A stretch of DNA of 64,000 bases from Nitrosospira multiformis (GTDB lineage Bacteria > Pseudomonadota > Gammaproteobacteria > Burkholderiales > Nitrosomonadaceae): positions 62,001-126,000 of the forward strand of contig JAFKJB010000012.1 in assembly GCA_017306155.1 (NCBI GenBank), given 5' to 3'. The notes beneath the pieces are model-generated. The model saw nothing but the letters and a program-made list of their open reading frames with translations, did not search any database and had not been told where the DNA came from. Position numbers and translations under genes: made by a program. Of the stretch, positions 36,531 through 46,613 are shown piece by piece. Each line of letters starts with the position of its first letter. The first letter of the stretch is position 1.

Positions 36531-37445
36531 ATGGCTGCATCTGCTTCAACCTGGGCTCTATGGAAGGGCGCCATCAGTTTTGGACTGGTGCATATTCCCG
36601 TGGCCCTTCATGCCGCCACGACCGAGCAGGGTTTGAATTTCGACTGGCTGGACAAGCGCAGCATGGATCCCGTCGGCTATAAACGCATCAACAAGAGGAC
36701 CGGGAAGGAGATCGATAAGGAAGATATCGTCAAGGGAATCGAATACGAGGATGGTCATTACGTGACTTTGAGCCAGGAGGAGATTGCCGCCGCTTATCCC
36801 AAGACCACGCAGACGATTGCGATCGAAATGTTCGTGCCGGCAACTGATATTCCCTTCATCTATCTGGAGCGTCCCTACTATGTCACCCCCGCCAATAAAG
36901 GCGAAAAGGTTTATGCGCTTTTGCGCGAGACCCTGTCCAGGACCGGGCGCGTCGGCATTGCCCGGGTGATTATTCAAACAAAGCAGCATCTTGCCGCTCT
37001 TATTCCGTCCGGCCGCGCATTGATCCTTAATCTGTTGCGCTGGGAGGATGAAATCCGGGACTCGGAAAATCTGAATTTTCCGGCCGCGGGTGCCAGGGAG
37101 ATCGGCATTACCGATAAAGAATTGAAAATGGCCGAGCAACTGGTGATGGACATGAGCGGCAAATGGGACCCGGATGAATTTCATGATTCGTTCAAGAATG
37201 AAATCATGAAACTCGTAAACGAGAAAGTTGAAACGGGGGATATACAGACGGTGACGCAGCCGGAAGAAGTCGAGTTGCAGCGTGGCGGGGCGCAAATACT
37301 CGATCTCACCGAATTGCTCCAGCGCAGTTTGAAGAAGCGCGCAGACAACGAAAACCGTGACCGGAAAACTGCAAGAGAGCCTGCCAGGTCGAAGGCTGCC
37401 TCCCCTGCATCTGCCCGTAGCGCGCATAAGCGCCGATCAGTATAG
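36531..37445 (+). CDS. ku: Non-homologous end-joining protein Ku
   Basis: 304 residues from the ATG at 36531. An upstream start would add 35 non-conserved residues, so I reject it. Bacterial Ku begins as here with a WKGAISFGLVHIPV strand. It binds double-strand DNA ends as a homodimer and recruits LigD. The beta-barrel core (to about residue 250) is followed by a lysine/arginine-rich tail (about 260-304), typical of the DNA-contacting C-terminus. It is 14 bp upstream of ligD on the same strand, forming the two-gene end-joining operon. Confidence 0.95.
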   Translation: MAASASTWALWKGAISFGLVHIPVALHAATTEQGLNFDWLDKRSMDPVGYKRINKRTGKEIDKEDIVKGIEYEDGHYVTLSQEEIAAAYPKTTQTIAIEMFVPATDIPFIYLERPYYVTPANKGEKVYALLRETLSRTGRVGIARVIIQTKQHLAALIPSGRALILNLLRWEDEIRDSENLNFPAAGAREIGITDKELKMAEQLVMDMSGKWDPDEFHDSFKNEIMKLVNEKVETGDIQTVTQPEEVELQRGGAQILDLTELLQRSLKKRADNENRDRKTAREPARSKAASPASARSAHKRRSV

Positions 37446-37459
37446 GGCGGATTCGTAGA

Positions 37460-40012
37460 ATGAGAAATGAAGACTCGCTAAAAACTTACCGCGCTAAACG
37501 TGATTTCTCGATAACACCCGAGCCGAGCGGCACTGCCAGCGGCAAAACAGCCATCAAGAGGACTGCCAAGGCTTTGTCCTTTGTTGTCCAGAAGCACTGG
37601 GCAACGCGTCTGCACTACGACTTCAGACTGGAGCTGGAGGGAACGATGAAGAGCTGGGCTGTCCCCAAGGGCCCCAGTTTCGATCCTGGTGACAAGCGCA
37701 TGGCGGTCCACGTCGAAGATCATCCTGTTTCCTATAACAGTTTTGAGGGCGAGATACCGTCAGGTCAGTATGGCGCCGGTAAAGTCATTATCTGGGACAA
37801 GGGAATCTGGCTTCCGCTCGAAGATCCACGCGAGGGATATCGTGACGGCAAGCTGAAATTCGAGCTGCGCGGGCTCAAGCTGAAAGGGCGCTGGGCCCTG
37901 GTGCGCATGAGAAAGGAGGAAAACAAAAAGCAGGAACCCTGGCTGTTGATAAAAGAAAAAGATGAATATGTCCGTTCATCACGGGAGTATAGCGTGGTGG
38001 ACGAAATGCCGGACAGCGTGGCCGAACTCGGCCTGCCAGAGCCTTCCAAAGTATCTGCAACGTTGGGAAGCAGGTCACCCAAAAGCAGATCGATATCGCG
38101 GAAGGGAACGGAAACAGCCTTGCCGGACAAGGCGCGCAAGGCCGACCTTCCGCGCACCTTGACGCCGGAGCTCGCCACGCTTGTGGACGAACCCCCCTTG
38201 GATCCGGAAGAGTGGATTTACGAAATCAAGTTCGACGGGTACCGAATGTTGAGCAGAATAGAGGGAGGAGAAGTTCGCCTCATCACGCGGAATGGAAATG
38301 ACTGGTCCTGCAAGCTGCCGCATCTGGTAAAAGCGCTGGGAAAGCTCAAACTGAAGTCATCCTGGCTGGATGGTGAAATTGCGGTACTGGATGAAAATGG
38401 TATTCCCGATTTCCAGTCGTTGCAGAACGCTTTCGACAGTGCGCATACCGAGCGCATCATTTATTACCTCTTCGATGTGCCTTTCCATGATGGGTATGAT
38501 TTGCGGGACGCTTCCCTTGTCGAACGCCGCGCGTTACTGCAAAAGCTGTTTGAGACACCCATTCCTGACGAAATACGTTTCAGCGACATTTTCAGTGCCT
38601 CTCCAGCAGAAATTCTCGATTCCGCTTGTCGGCTTGGACTGGAGGGGGTGATCGGTAAGCGCAAAACCTCCGCTTATGTCTCGCGCCGCTCTCAGGACTG
38701 GATAAAGCTCAAATGTAAAAACCGCCAGGAATTCGTTATCGGCGGGTATACAGATCCCAAAGGTACGCGAAAGGGTATCGGATCTTTGCTGCTCGGCTTT
38801 TATGATGAAGACCGAAAACTCAGATATGCGGGAAATGTGGGCGCGGGTTTCAGCGATAAGACCCTGCAGGACCTCAGGGCAAAGCTGGACAGGGTTGCTT
38901 CGGAAGATTGCCCTTTTGTGAAAGCGAGTGGCATCGATAAAAATGCGCACTGGGTCGAGCCCCGGCTGATCGCGGAAGTCTCCTTCGGTGAATGGACGCG
39001 AGGAGGTCATATTCGCCACTCGGTATTCCACGGTTTGAGATCGGACAAAAAGGCGGATATCATTGTTCGCGAGAAGCCTGTGCATCCTGCAGCGAAATCC
39101 GAGCCTGCAAGCGCCATGCCAAGATCCCTGAAAGTGACGAACCCGGAGCGGGTGATCGATCCCTCCACCGGGCTTACAAAGATCGATCTCATACGCTACT
39201 ACTCGCTGGTAGCGCCTTTGATGCTGCCTCATCTCGCGCGGCGGCCGGTCTCGCTTGTGCGCGCCCCAGAGGGGGTAACGGGCGAGCTCTTTTTTCAGAA
39301 GCATTGGGAGAAAGAGAACATGCCGGGGGTCGAGCAGCTTGATCCGTCGCTCGACCCTGACCATCCTCCGCTGCTCGAAATCTCAACCGCTGAAGGCCTC
39401 CTTTCCGCAGCGCAAATGAACGTAATCGAGTTCCATACCTGGAACGCTACCCGAAATGCCATTGGCAAGCCTGACAGAATCACGTTCGATCTGGATCCTG
39501 GCAGCGGAGTCGAATGGCCACTCATCCAGGAAGCAGCACAGCTCGTCAATGTCTTTCTCAAGGAATTGGGGTTGAAATCTTTCCTGAAAACGAGCGGGGG
39601 CAAAGGTTTGCACATCATTGTGCCGATCAGGAGGCTGCGTGACTGGGATACGGTGAAAGGTTTCTCCCAAGCCATCGTGCAGCATCTGGCCAAAACCATT
39701 CCAACCCGTTTCGCCGCAAAAAGCGGCCCGCGCAACCGGGTGGGAAAGATTTTCATTGATTACCTGCGCAATGGGTTCGGGGCCACCACGGTATCCGCCT
39801 GGTCAGTACGCGCGCGGCCCGGATTGGGCGTTTCTGTACCGCTGGCATGGGAAGAACTGTCGTCACTGAAAAGCGGTGCGCGCTGGTCCGCCTCCAATAT
39901 CCATGAGCGCCTGGATAAGGGTAACGATCCCTGGGCCGACTACGCGGAGACGGGCCAGTCGATAGTTCCAGCCATGAAAAAACTGGGATTCAATCCCACA
40001 TCCAAGGCATAA
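37460..40012 (+). CDS. ligD: Multifunctional ATP-dependent DNA ligase LigD
   Basis: 850 residues with all three activities in the order phosphoesterase, ligase, polymerase, as in Pseudomonas. The 3'-phosphoesterase spans about 15-190 (HWATRLHYDFRLELEG motif). The adenylating ligase domain spans about 235-540, with the nucleotidyl lysine K257 in EIKFDGYR. The primase-like polymerase domain runs from about 555 to the end, with metal-binding DLD at 677-679 and the SGGKGLH motif. With Ku it forms a minimal double-strand break repair system. A 45-residue basic linker separates the first two domains. Confidence 0.96.
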   Translation: MRNEDSLKTYRAKRDFSITPEPSGTASGKTAIKRTAKALSFVVQKHWATRLHYDFRLELEGTMKSWAVPKGPSFDPGDKRMAVHVEDHPVSYNSFEGEIPSGQYGAGKVIIWDKGIWLPLEDPREGYRDGKLKFELRGLKLKGRWALVRMRKEENKKQEPWLLIKEKDEYVRSSREYSVVDEMPDSVAELGLPEPSKVSATLGSRSPKSRSISRKGTETALPDKARKADLPRTLTPELATLVDEPPLDPEEWIYEIKFDGYRMLSRIEGGEVRLITRNGNDWSCKLPHLVKALGKLKLKSSWLDGEIAVLDENGIPDFQSLQNAFDSAHTERIIYYLFDVPFHDGYDLRDASLVERRALLQKLFETPIPDEIRFSDIFSASPAEILDSACRLGLEGVIGKRKTSAYVSRRSQDWIKLKCKNRQEFVIGGYTDPKGTRKGIGSLLLGFYDEDRKLRYAGNVGAGFSDKTLQDLRAKLDRVASEDCPFVKASGIDKNAHWVEPRLIAEVSFGEWTRGGHIRHSVFHGLRSDKKADIIVREKPVHPAAKSEPASAMPRSLKVTNPERVIDPSTGLTKIDLIRYYSLVAPLMLPHLARRPVSLVRAPEGVTGELFFQKHWEKENMPGVEQLDPSLDPDHPPLLEISTAEGLLSAAQMNVIEFHTWNATRNAIGKPDRITFDLDPGSGVEWPLIQEAAQLVNVFLKELGLKSFLKTSGGKGLHIIVPIRRLRDWDTVKGFSQAIVQHLAKTIPTRFAAKSGPRNRVGKIFIDYLRNGFGATTVSAWSVRARPGLGVSVPLAWEELSSLKSGARWSASNIHERLDKGNDPWADYAETGQSIVPAMKKLGFNPTSKA

Positions 40013-40033
40013 AGAACGCTATCAGGACAGATA

Positions 40034-41071
40034 TCAGGGCTTTACTCCAGTAACCAGATTGTAGTAACCGAAGGCCGGACGCACTTCGATGTCCTGAAAT
40101 CCCGCTTCCGTCAGCATTGTTGAAAGTTCCCTGCCAGAATATGATCTGCCTTCCGTCCATCCTATCATCAGCATGCTGAAGGCAGCGGCTGCAAACGGTC
40201 CGGTCTTTTCATCGTTGTAAAGCATGCCATGGATGATGATCCGGCCTCCGGAAGGAAGACTGTTGAAGCTTTTGGCGGTGAGGAAATTACATTTTTCCGG
40301 GGGCCAGTCATTGTAGACAGTGGAATAAAAGTGAAGATCGGCGGCAGGCAACGTGTCGCTCCACATGCTTCCTTCCTGTGTCCGGATACGGTCCTGCAGG
40401 CCCTGGCGGGCGATGAATTCCTGCGCGATCTCGCAGACGAGCGGGAAATCGAAAACGATGGCCTGCAACTGCGGCCATTTTGATACGGCGCCAATTGAAT
40501 GGGCGCCTGAGCTTCCTCCGATATCGAGCATTGTCCGGTAGCTGGAAAGATCAAGGATCCCTGGCCAGTAGAGAGCCGAGGTAATGCTGAAACTGTACAT
40601 ACCGCGGGTAAACCTGCGTACCTGCTCAGCCTGCTCCTCCGGAGACTGATGATATATGCCTGACCCTCCATAAACCTGGGGGCTGTCCGAAAGAATTGCT
40701 TTTTTCAGGCTGGCAAAGGAATGTACCTGATCATCGTCTATCATCAGATCCCAGAAATAGCCGAAATAGCTGGGGCTGGTTTCCAGGAGATAGTGCTCCG
40801 CAATTGGCGTGAGGGAGTAGTACCCATCCTGAAAGGATAAGAAACCGGCCGCGGTTGCAGTGGTTAAAACGGCTTCAGCGGGCCGTGCCTTGATATTCAA
40901 CTTGTCGCAGATTTCGGTGAGCGACAGCGGCCCGTCGGCGAGCAGGGGAAATATTTTCAGCTTGTGCGCCAGCAGTAATGCAGGGTAGCCATAGACTCCA
41001 AGCACGATATCCCAGAGGGGCCGGTCGTCTTCTATCTGCTTGGTGGGTGTGTTCATGGAATCTTGGGACAT
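40034..41071 (-). CDS. SAM-dependent O-methyltransferase (family 2-like)
   Basis: 345 residues from the ATG at 41071, which has GAGGAA upstream; a farther ATG (41137) lacks one. An N-terminal winged-helix dimerisation region (LLAHKLKIFPLLADGPLSL, ICDKLNI) precedes a SAM-binding domain with LDIGGSSGAHS near 185, as in plant-type and antibiotic O-methyltransferases (PF00891). The usual catalytic His after the SAM fold may be the one in IIIHGMLYND. Substrate unknown. Its neighbours on the same strand are an SRPBCC protein and an SDR. Confidence 0.85.
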   Translation of the reverse strand: MSQDSMNTPTKQIEDDRPLWDIVLGVYGYPALLLAHKLKIFPLLADGPLSLTEICDKLNIKARPAEAVLTTATAAGFLSFQDGYYSLTPIAEHYLLETSPSYFGYFWDLMIDDDQVHSFASLKKAILSDSPQVYGGSGIYHQSPEEQAEQVRRFTRGMYSFSITSALYWPGILDLSSYRTMLDIGGSSGAHSIGAVSKWPQLQAIVFDFPLVCEIAQEFIARQGLQDRIRTQEGSMWSDTLPAADLHFYSTVYNDWPPEKCNFLTAKSFNSLPSGGRIIIHGMLYNDEKTGPFAAAAFSMLMIGWTEGRSYSGRELSTMLTEAGFQDIEVRPAFGYYNLVTGVKP

Positions 41072-41224
41072 TGCAGGTTCCTCGGGCGGGAATGATGGAG
41101 ACACGTTAGGACCTGTTAATGCTTCAAAGTAATTCATTGAACTAAAAGCATTAATCTGAATATTTCCATCTAAATAAAACTTTTACAAACGATGAGATGT
41201 GTAATATGTGTTAACAGGCCTAAC

Positions 41225-41719
41225 TTATGCGCCTGGTTCGCTTTTCATCAGGCGCTTTATATTTTGTACCGTTCGTTCCGCGCCATCCTGCACCGCGGTC
41301 CTGATCATTGGCTCAAACGGCCGCATCATCATCTGGATCTCAAGTAATTCGAACTTAAAGAAAAGCGTGGCTGAGCCTGCATGATGCTCATCCTGCAACT
41401 CGTAGATGCAGCGAAAAGGATCGGAGATGCCCGCGAATGCCAGACGGCGATCAGGCTCATAAATCGTAATCCTGAACTTTGATTCCGAACGATGTCCCTG
41501 GTCAACACGCACCTGCCGTGCGATAGTTCCGAGGCAGACCGGACCCTTGGTGATTTGCTCGAGTTCTTTTACCTCCGGTGACCACCTGGGGTAGTTCAAA
41601 AAGAGATTTTCACCGATAAACTGGAATGCCTGTCTCGCCGGATATTCAAGAAGAATGCTCGCTTTGCCCACTACCGGCTCGGAGGGACCAAGGTTGAACA
41701 TCGATCCTAAATTGAACAT
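41225..41719 (-). CDS. SRPBCC-superfamily protein
   Basis: 164 residues with a START/Bet v1-like helix-grip pattern: the opening strand ASILLEYPARQAFQFI, a WSPEVKELEQI turn, alternating strands, and a long C-terminal amphipathic helix. GGGAGGAG lies before the ATG. The family includes cyclases, lipid carriers and stress proteins, so function is not determined. It lies 153 bp upstream of the methyltransferase, and a shared hydrophobic small-molecule substrate is conceivable. Confidence 0.7.
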   Translation of the reverse strand: MFNLGSMFNLGPSEPVVGKASILLEYPARQAFQFIGENLFLNYPRWSPEVKELEQITKGPVCLGTIARQVRVDQGHRSESKFRITIYEPDRRLAFAGISDPFRCIYELQDEHHAGSATLFFKFELLEIQMMMRPFEPMIRTAVQDGAERTVQNIKRLMKSEPGA

Positions 41720-41832
41720 CTCGGCTCCTCCCTTCCATCTCGAAACGGAATTTATATATCCTGTTGAACAATACTGTTCCTGTAACGTCTATCATATCAG
41801 GAATGTCAGCAGTAACTCCCTGCAATTCATTT

Positions 41833-42714
41833 TTATCCGTTTACTATTTTGCCGCCATTGGGATGCAGCACCTGTCCGGACATGTAGGAGCAGTCCCAAG
41901 AGGCCAGAAAGACATAACAGGGGGCGATTTCATCAGGTTGCCCAGGGCGTTTCATTGGAACATTCTTTCCAAAATCGTCGACTTTATCCGGAGAAAAAGT
42001 GGCAGGTATCAGCGGAGTCCATATCGGACCGGGTGCAACCGCATTTACATGTATTCCCTGCTCGATCAGCTGGAGCGACAGAGAGCGGGTAAATGTGACA
42101 ATGGCACCCTTGGTGGCGGAGTAATCAACCAGATGGGCGCTTCCCTTGTAGGCGGTGACAGAGGTGGTATTGATGATGCGTGCTCCTTTTTTCAGGTGCG
42201 GAAGCACCGCTTTCACCATGTGGAACATGGAAAATATGTTCGTGCGAAACGTTTTTTCGAGTTGTGCCTTATCGATATCGAGGATGCTTTCCTGAACATG
42301 CTGCTCGGCCGAGTTATTCACGAGTATTTCGACATGATGAAAGGTGGAAAGCGTTTTTTCCACTACCTCGGCACAGAATTTTTCGTCCCCCACATCTCCC
42401 GCTATTAGAATGCATTTTCTTCCACATTTCTCGATTTCTTCCTTGGTATGCCGAGCGTCCTCATGCTCTTCGAGATATGCGATTGCAATATCCGCTCCCT
42501 CCTTTGCGAAAGCAATGGCAACAGATCGTCCAATGCCACTGTCTCCCCCGGTAATGATCGCAACTTTTGACTCCAGTTTACCGCTCCCATGATACTCGGC
42601 CATGCTGGAATCGGGTTGAGGGTGCATTTCGGTTTGCAGCCCGGGTTGGCGCGATTGATGCTGCTTGGGAATGTCATTACCTTTTTTCGCGTCTTTCTCG
42701 GTATCATTGGTCAT
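41833..42714 (-). CDS. Short-chain dehydrogenase/reductase (YdaD/GSP39-like)
   Basis: 293 residues from the ATG at 42714. An N-terminal arm of about 45 residues (Gln/His/Pro-rich) precedes the Rossmann fold, with TGGDSGIG at 55-62, NNSAEQ near 133, catalytic S185 and Y198-x3-K202. This extended-arm type is common among general-stress SDRs such as Bacillus GSP39. NADP preference is not decided here. It is the last gene of a leftward run that begins with the Crp-like regulator. Confidence 0.9.
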   Translation of the reverse strand: MTNDTEKDAKKGNDIPKQHQSRQPGLQTEMHPQPDSSMAEYHGSGKLESKVAIITGGDSGIGRSVAIAFAKEGADIAIAYLEEHEDARHTKEEIEKCGRKCILIAGDVGDEKFCAEVVEKTLSTFHHVEILVNNSAEQHVQESILDIDKAQLEKTFRTNIFSMFHMVKAVLPHLKKGARIINTTSVTAYKGSAHLVDYSATKGAIVTFTRSLSLQLIEQGIHVNAVAPGPIWTPLIPATFSPDKVDDFGKNVPMKRPGQPDEIAPCYVFLASWDCSYMSGQVLHPNGGKIVNG

Positions 42715-42992
42715 GGCTCTCTCACTGATCTGGTTAAGCCCGTATCCGGACATGTTTTCTTTCCCGATTATCGGACGATTTGCGGTTCTTCTCGATAATC
42801 CGGTTGATGAGCGGCAGGCAAGGCAGGTTATTGAAGCGCTTTCTTACCATTGCGTCTCATTTCGCAGAAAATAGTCATTTTCTACAGTTGCAATTTTTAC
42901 TCCGTTCGCTTGCACACCAAGACCGAAGGCGACTCCATGAGTGGGAGGCGAGTAAGGTAAGGGGAAACAGCCATATCAGAATATTCCTGGTA

Positions 42993-44993
42993 TTACTTTG
43001 GCTTTACCGCCTTGGGATGATCCCCGTCTCTCTTATCTTTGACTCCAGCTGCGCGCTTCGCTGGCGTTTCCACTGAGGCGATCAATGCCCTGCAATTGGC
43101 ATCTTTGGCCAGTCCTGTTTCAATGGTCGGAATGAGTGCTGCTAAAGGTGTCGCAAGAACTCCCAATAAGACCGCTGCCCCCGCGCGCATGGCCAATATC
43201 TTATCGGGAAGGATTACAGGATCCTTGAAAGTGCCTTCTAGGTGAATAGGGGTGCGAAGGCTCAGGATGCTGACATCCTTGGCTTGGGGAGACAGTTTCA
43301 TGTCAATCTTTTCTTCAGCGAGGCTTATCTGTCCTTCAGCGACAATCTTGGTATCGGGCGTGTCGATGACGAAAGCTTTGCTGCTCATGATGCCTTCCTT
43401 GATGCCAAAATCGATTACCCCGCACCTTACCGGCACGTTCTTGTCCCCGGCAAACAGGAGCTTGATGATCTGGCCCCCATCAAGTCCGATCACTTCCAGC
43501 AACAGCTTGCTGATCTGGCCGCCTGACATGATCAGGCCAAAGTCCCCATCGGCCGAACCCAGCAGCGCGCCGACGGACTTGCCGTGGCTTTTGATGTTTA
43601 TTGCCCCGCCGATTACGCCTGCACTATTCTTCGTGATTTCGAGCTTGGGAAAGAGCTTTGGCAATTGCAGGCGCTTGACGTCAACTTTGATTTCTCCCCT
43701 GGGCACTTCCGGGCGCGTGTTGATTGTGATGTTCGAAATGATATTCCCACCCGCCACTGCAAAGTTGGCGGGAGCCAGGGTCAGAAGCCCATTGTCTACT
43801 TTCAGGTGGCTTACGAGATGTTCCACCGGCAACTCCTGGTTGCGGATTGATTCACCCCTGAATTTTAGGTCGGCATCCATCGCCTGAAGACCTTCTACTC
43901 CAAACTCCTTGTCCGGTAAAATACGGCCTTTCTGGGCTTTTGCCGAGGCTTTCTTTTTCTGTTTTTCCGCTGGGGTGTCCTGCGGTTGCGGCCCGCGTCG
44001 AGCCCCAATAAAACCTTGCAAATCGCTCAGGTCGAGTACTTTGGATACCACGTCGCCGCGAAGGAGTGGTCGCTCGCCGCCCGTGTCGAATACAATATCG
44101 CCCCCGAGATCGCTGTTGCCCACCTTCCCGGAAAACCCCTTCATGGACCACTCGGTATCATGGTGCAATACTCTCCCGGAAATATGATAGGGTGGCGAGG
44201 GGAAAATAACGATTCCAGTTACCGGATAAAGAGCGGATAAATCCTCTCCGTGTAAATCCAGCTTCAAGTCCACTTCCGTCATCTCGGCGAGCCCTTTGAT
44301 GGTTCCGCCCGCACTTGCGCGCGTCGTTCCGACTTCGACGCTCGCTTTAATCGGATAGGGAACGGCCTTATCCGCAAGTGACATTATCTTGCCGCCCTGC
44401 ACTCGCGCTGTGAATTTCAGGTCGGTAAATTTACCTTCCGCTGCCACATGAAGGGGCAATTCTCTGGCATCTACCGCTGGGTCCGTGAATACATCGGCTG
44501 CTATATCCGTCTTGGTCTTTGGATCACGGAAGAGGACTTTTCCCTGATCCAGAGTGAACTGACCGATTTCGGGCAGTTCCATTTTCTTTTTTTCCTCTTT
44601 TTTCAGGTCCCAGTTTCGCCTTCCATCCATGCTTTTTTCCAGGAGAACCCAAGGTCGCGTGATGGAGATCTCGGGCAGCACGATGTTCCCGAACAGGAGG
44701 TCCCATAGGCTGATTCGCGCAGCCACCCGATCCACGGTAACCATGGGTTGTTCGGTTCCCCATGCAGCATTGGCAAGCGAAAGCCCTTCAACGCTGACGA
44801 GGGGATGGAGTGACAGGTTTACATCGAGATCACCGCGAATCGTGAATTCACGGCCCGTCTTCTCCGCAACCTGCCGCTCGATGTATGGTTTCAACATATT
44901 CCAGTCGAACCATATGATGAATGCTATGACGAGCAGCAGGAATGCAGTGCCGGAGACGGATAATATTTGCCTGGTGCGGACGCTCATGATCAA
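42993..44993 (-). CDS. AsmA-family envelope protein
   Basis: 666 residues. A single N-terminal transmembrane helix (about 13-31) anchors a large periplasmic beta-rich domain. The N-terminal AsmA block (WFDWNMLKPYIERQVAEKTGREF) and a C-terminal block near 470-610 fit the AsmA family, now linked to bulk phospholipid transport between membranes. The C-terminus is Lys-rich. A start two codons later (44987) is possible. The 278-bp gap on its downstream side contains only a small AT-rich repeat. Confidence 0.88.
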   Translation of the reverse strand: MIMSVRTRQILSVSGTAFLLLVIAFIIWFDWNMLKPYIERQVAEKTGREFTIRGDLDVNLSLHPLVSVEGLSLANAAWGTEQPMVTVDRVAARISLWDLLFGNIVLPEISITRPWVLLEKSMDGRRNWDLKKEEKKKMELPEIGQFTLDQGKVLFRDPKTKTDIAADVFTDPAVDARELPLHVAAEGKFTDLKFTARVQGGKIMSLADKAVPYPIKASVEVGTTRASAGGTIKGLAEMTEVDLKLDLHGEDLSALYPVTGIVIFPSPPYHISGRVLHHDTEWSMKGFSGKVGNSDLGGDIVFDTGGERPLLRGDVVSKVLDLSDLQGFIGARRGPQPQDTPAEKQKKKASAKAQKGRILPDKEFGVEGLQAMDADLKFRGESIRNQELPVEHLVSHLKVDNGLLTLAPANFAVAGGNIISNITINTRPEVPRGEIKVDVKRLQLPKLFPKLEITKNSAGVIGGAINIKSHGKSVGALLGSADGDFGLIMSGGQISKLLLEVIGLDGGQIIKLLFAGDKNVPVRCGVIDFGIKEGIMSSKAFVIDTPDTKIVAEGQISLAEEKIDMKLSPQAKDVSILSLRTPIHLEGTFKDPVILPDKILAMRAGAAVLLGVLATPLAALIPTIETGLAKDANCRALIASVETPAKRAAGVKDKRDGDHPKAVKPK

Positions 44994-45201
44994 GACAAGT
45001 TTCTGATCCTGAAGCAGAGGAAGACAGATTCATCATACTTCTGCCCATACAACGATTCAGTACGTCAGCGCACACTGGGAAGAGTGCGGTGAGTACCTGC
45101 AACTGGTATGGATTCGGGTTGCCGCCTGGAACGAAATAAATTGAGATAAATGTGGCAGGGAGATGCAGAACTGAGGAGGAAGGAGAGAGAAAGACTGACA
45201 T

Positions 45202-45924
45202 TCAGAATTTTTTTACGTCGTGAAACAGACGCTCAAACTCCTTCTTGACAACGTCATAGCACTCGCAGACATGTCCTTGCAGTCCCGCACGGTTGAGGAC
45301 GGTAATATGTCCCCGGCGATAGCGAATAATCTCGGCTTGCTGCAACTTGCCGGCGGCCTCGGTAATGCCCTCGCGGCGCACGCCCAGCATACTGGCGATG
45401 AGTTCCTGAGTCATGACCAGCTCCTGGGAGTTCAATCGATCGAGCGTCAGCAGTAACCAGCGGCATAATTGCTGTTCGATCGTATGATGTCGATTGCATA
45501 CCGCCGTCTGGGAAATCTGTGTAATGAGCGCCTGGGTATAGCGCAGTAATACGCGCTGCAATGGACCTCCCTGATTGAACTCCTGCAGCAGGAGAGGACC
45601 CTTCAGACGGTAACAGTAGCCGGCCGTCTGAACCGTTGCCCAGACAGGCGTATTCTCGCCGCCCATGAACAACGAAATGCCCAGCATACCCTCATTTCCT
45701 ACGCCGGCGACTTCTGACGACGAACCATTTTCCAGAATATAGTGCAGGGAAATGATGGCCGACGTAGGAAAATAGACATGGGAGAGGCGCCCGCCGGATT
45801 CGCACAGGACGTCACCAAGCGGCATATGAATCAGTTCCAGATGGGATTTCAGACGTTCGAGTTCTGCCGGGGGCAGAGCGGCTAGAAGGTGGTTTTGGCT
45901 GAACTGTGGCGGAGGACTTTGCAT
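45202..45924 (-). CDS. Crp/Fnr-family transcription regulator
   Basis: 240 residues: a cyclic-nucleotide-binding-like domain (about 20-145) and a helix-turn-helix (about 165-225, MTQELIASMLGVRREGITEAAG). The cNMP pocket lacks the canonical RxxER arginines of CAP, so the ligand is unknown. A degenerate homologue lacking its DNA-binding half lies 10 kb away at 55474. It is divergent from the glucan synthase gene across 689 bp and could control it, although this is not shown. Confidence 0.88.
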   Translation of the reverse strand: MQSPPPQFSQNHLLAALPPAELERLKSHLELIHMPLGDVLCESGGRLSHVYFPTSAIISLHYILENGSSSEVAGVGNEGMLGISLFMGGENTPVWATVQTAGYCYRLKGPLLLQEFNQGGPLQRVLLRYTQALITQISQTAVCNRHHTIEQQLCRWLLLTLDRLNSQELVMTQELIASMLGVRREGITEAAGKLQQAEIIRYRRGHITVLNRAGLQGHVCECYDVVKKEFERLFHDVKKF

Positions 45925-46613
45925 CCGCTAGCAGAAGAGAGAAAATCTTATGAAGCCGGGTGGTATGGGCATGCTGAAAGAAATGCAAATGCATTAAAAA
46001 GATTTCACAGGCAGATTTTACAGGTTTGCCGGCTGCGAAATACCCATTCAGACCTATGATAGCATTTCTTTCCAGCAGATCCCGATGTGCGCGACGAGGC
46101 TCTGAGTATTCCATCTTACCGGTTGCCATATTGTGCGCTAGCGTACATACTACGGATGAGTTATCCGTTTATCATTTTCCTGCTTGAAAAAATGCCTGCA
46201 AAGATGGCTGTGGTCCACGCCGAAAAGACGTTTGCATCGTTCAAGCCGGTTTTTTTATACATCGACCCCGATATCCAGAGAGAATTGCAAGAGGACTTGG
46301 GATTGGAAAGTGTAACGATGTCCCCCATGAAATCCCGGTAATAATTTCATCGGGGCCATCCTACCGAGGTAACGGGCCCTGTGAAGACACCCGATAGAGA
46401 AGGTGTCAGGCAATACTTCCAGAATCGCTCTTTGGCTTTTCTTCTAACCATGCGAGTTCCGGAAAGCGCTGCCAACTCCAGGAGGTCTGGGCATGAACTT
46501 CCGGTACCCAAAGAACGAACGGGGCAGAATGTCATGTGGCGCAGCCCTTCTATCCGAAGGGCCGGCGATTTTAATTTCGCTGCTGACCGGACACAGCCTG
46601 GAGAATATCCCAA
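45925..46613. other. 689-bp region between the Crp-like regulator and the glucan synthase
   Basis: No firm gene. Two weak candidates lie on the plus strand: a 61-codon frame at 46156-46341, and a 78-codon frame at 46381-46617 whose TGA overlaps the TTG start of the glucan synthase. Neither matches a known family. Regulatory sequences for both flanking genes are expected here; no clear -35/-10 pair was identified. Confidence 0.3.
46156..46341 (+). CDS. Doubtful small ORF (61 residues)
   Basis: ATG at 46156, no good ribosome-binding site. The product starts with a hydrophobic stretch and ends hydrophilic, and has no recognised family. Base composition at third positions is only mildly GC-rich. 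Recorded so the gap is documented; it may not be translated. Confidence 0.2.
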   Translation: MSYPFIIFLLEKMPAKMAVVHAEKTFASFKPVFLYIDPDIQRELQEDLGLESVTMSPMKSR

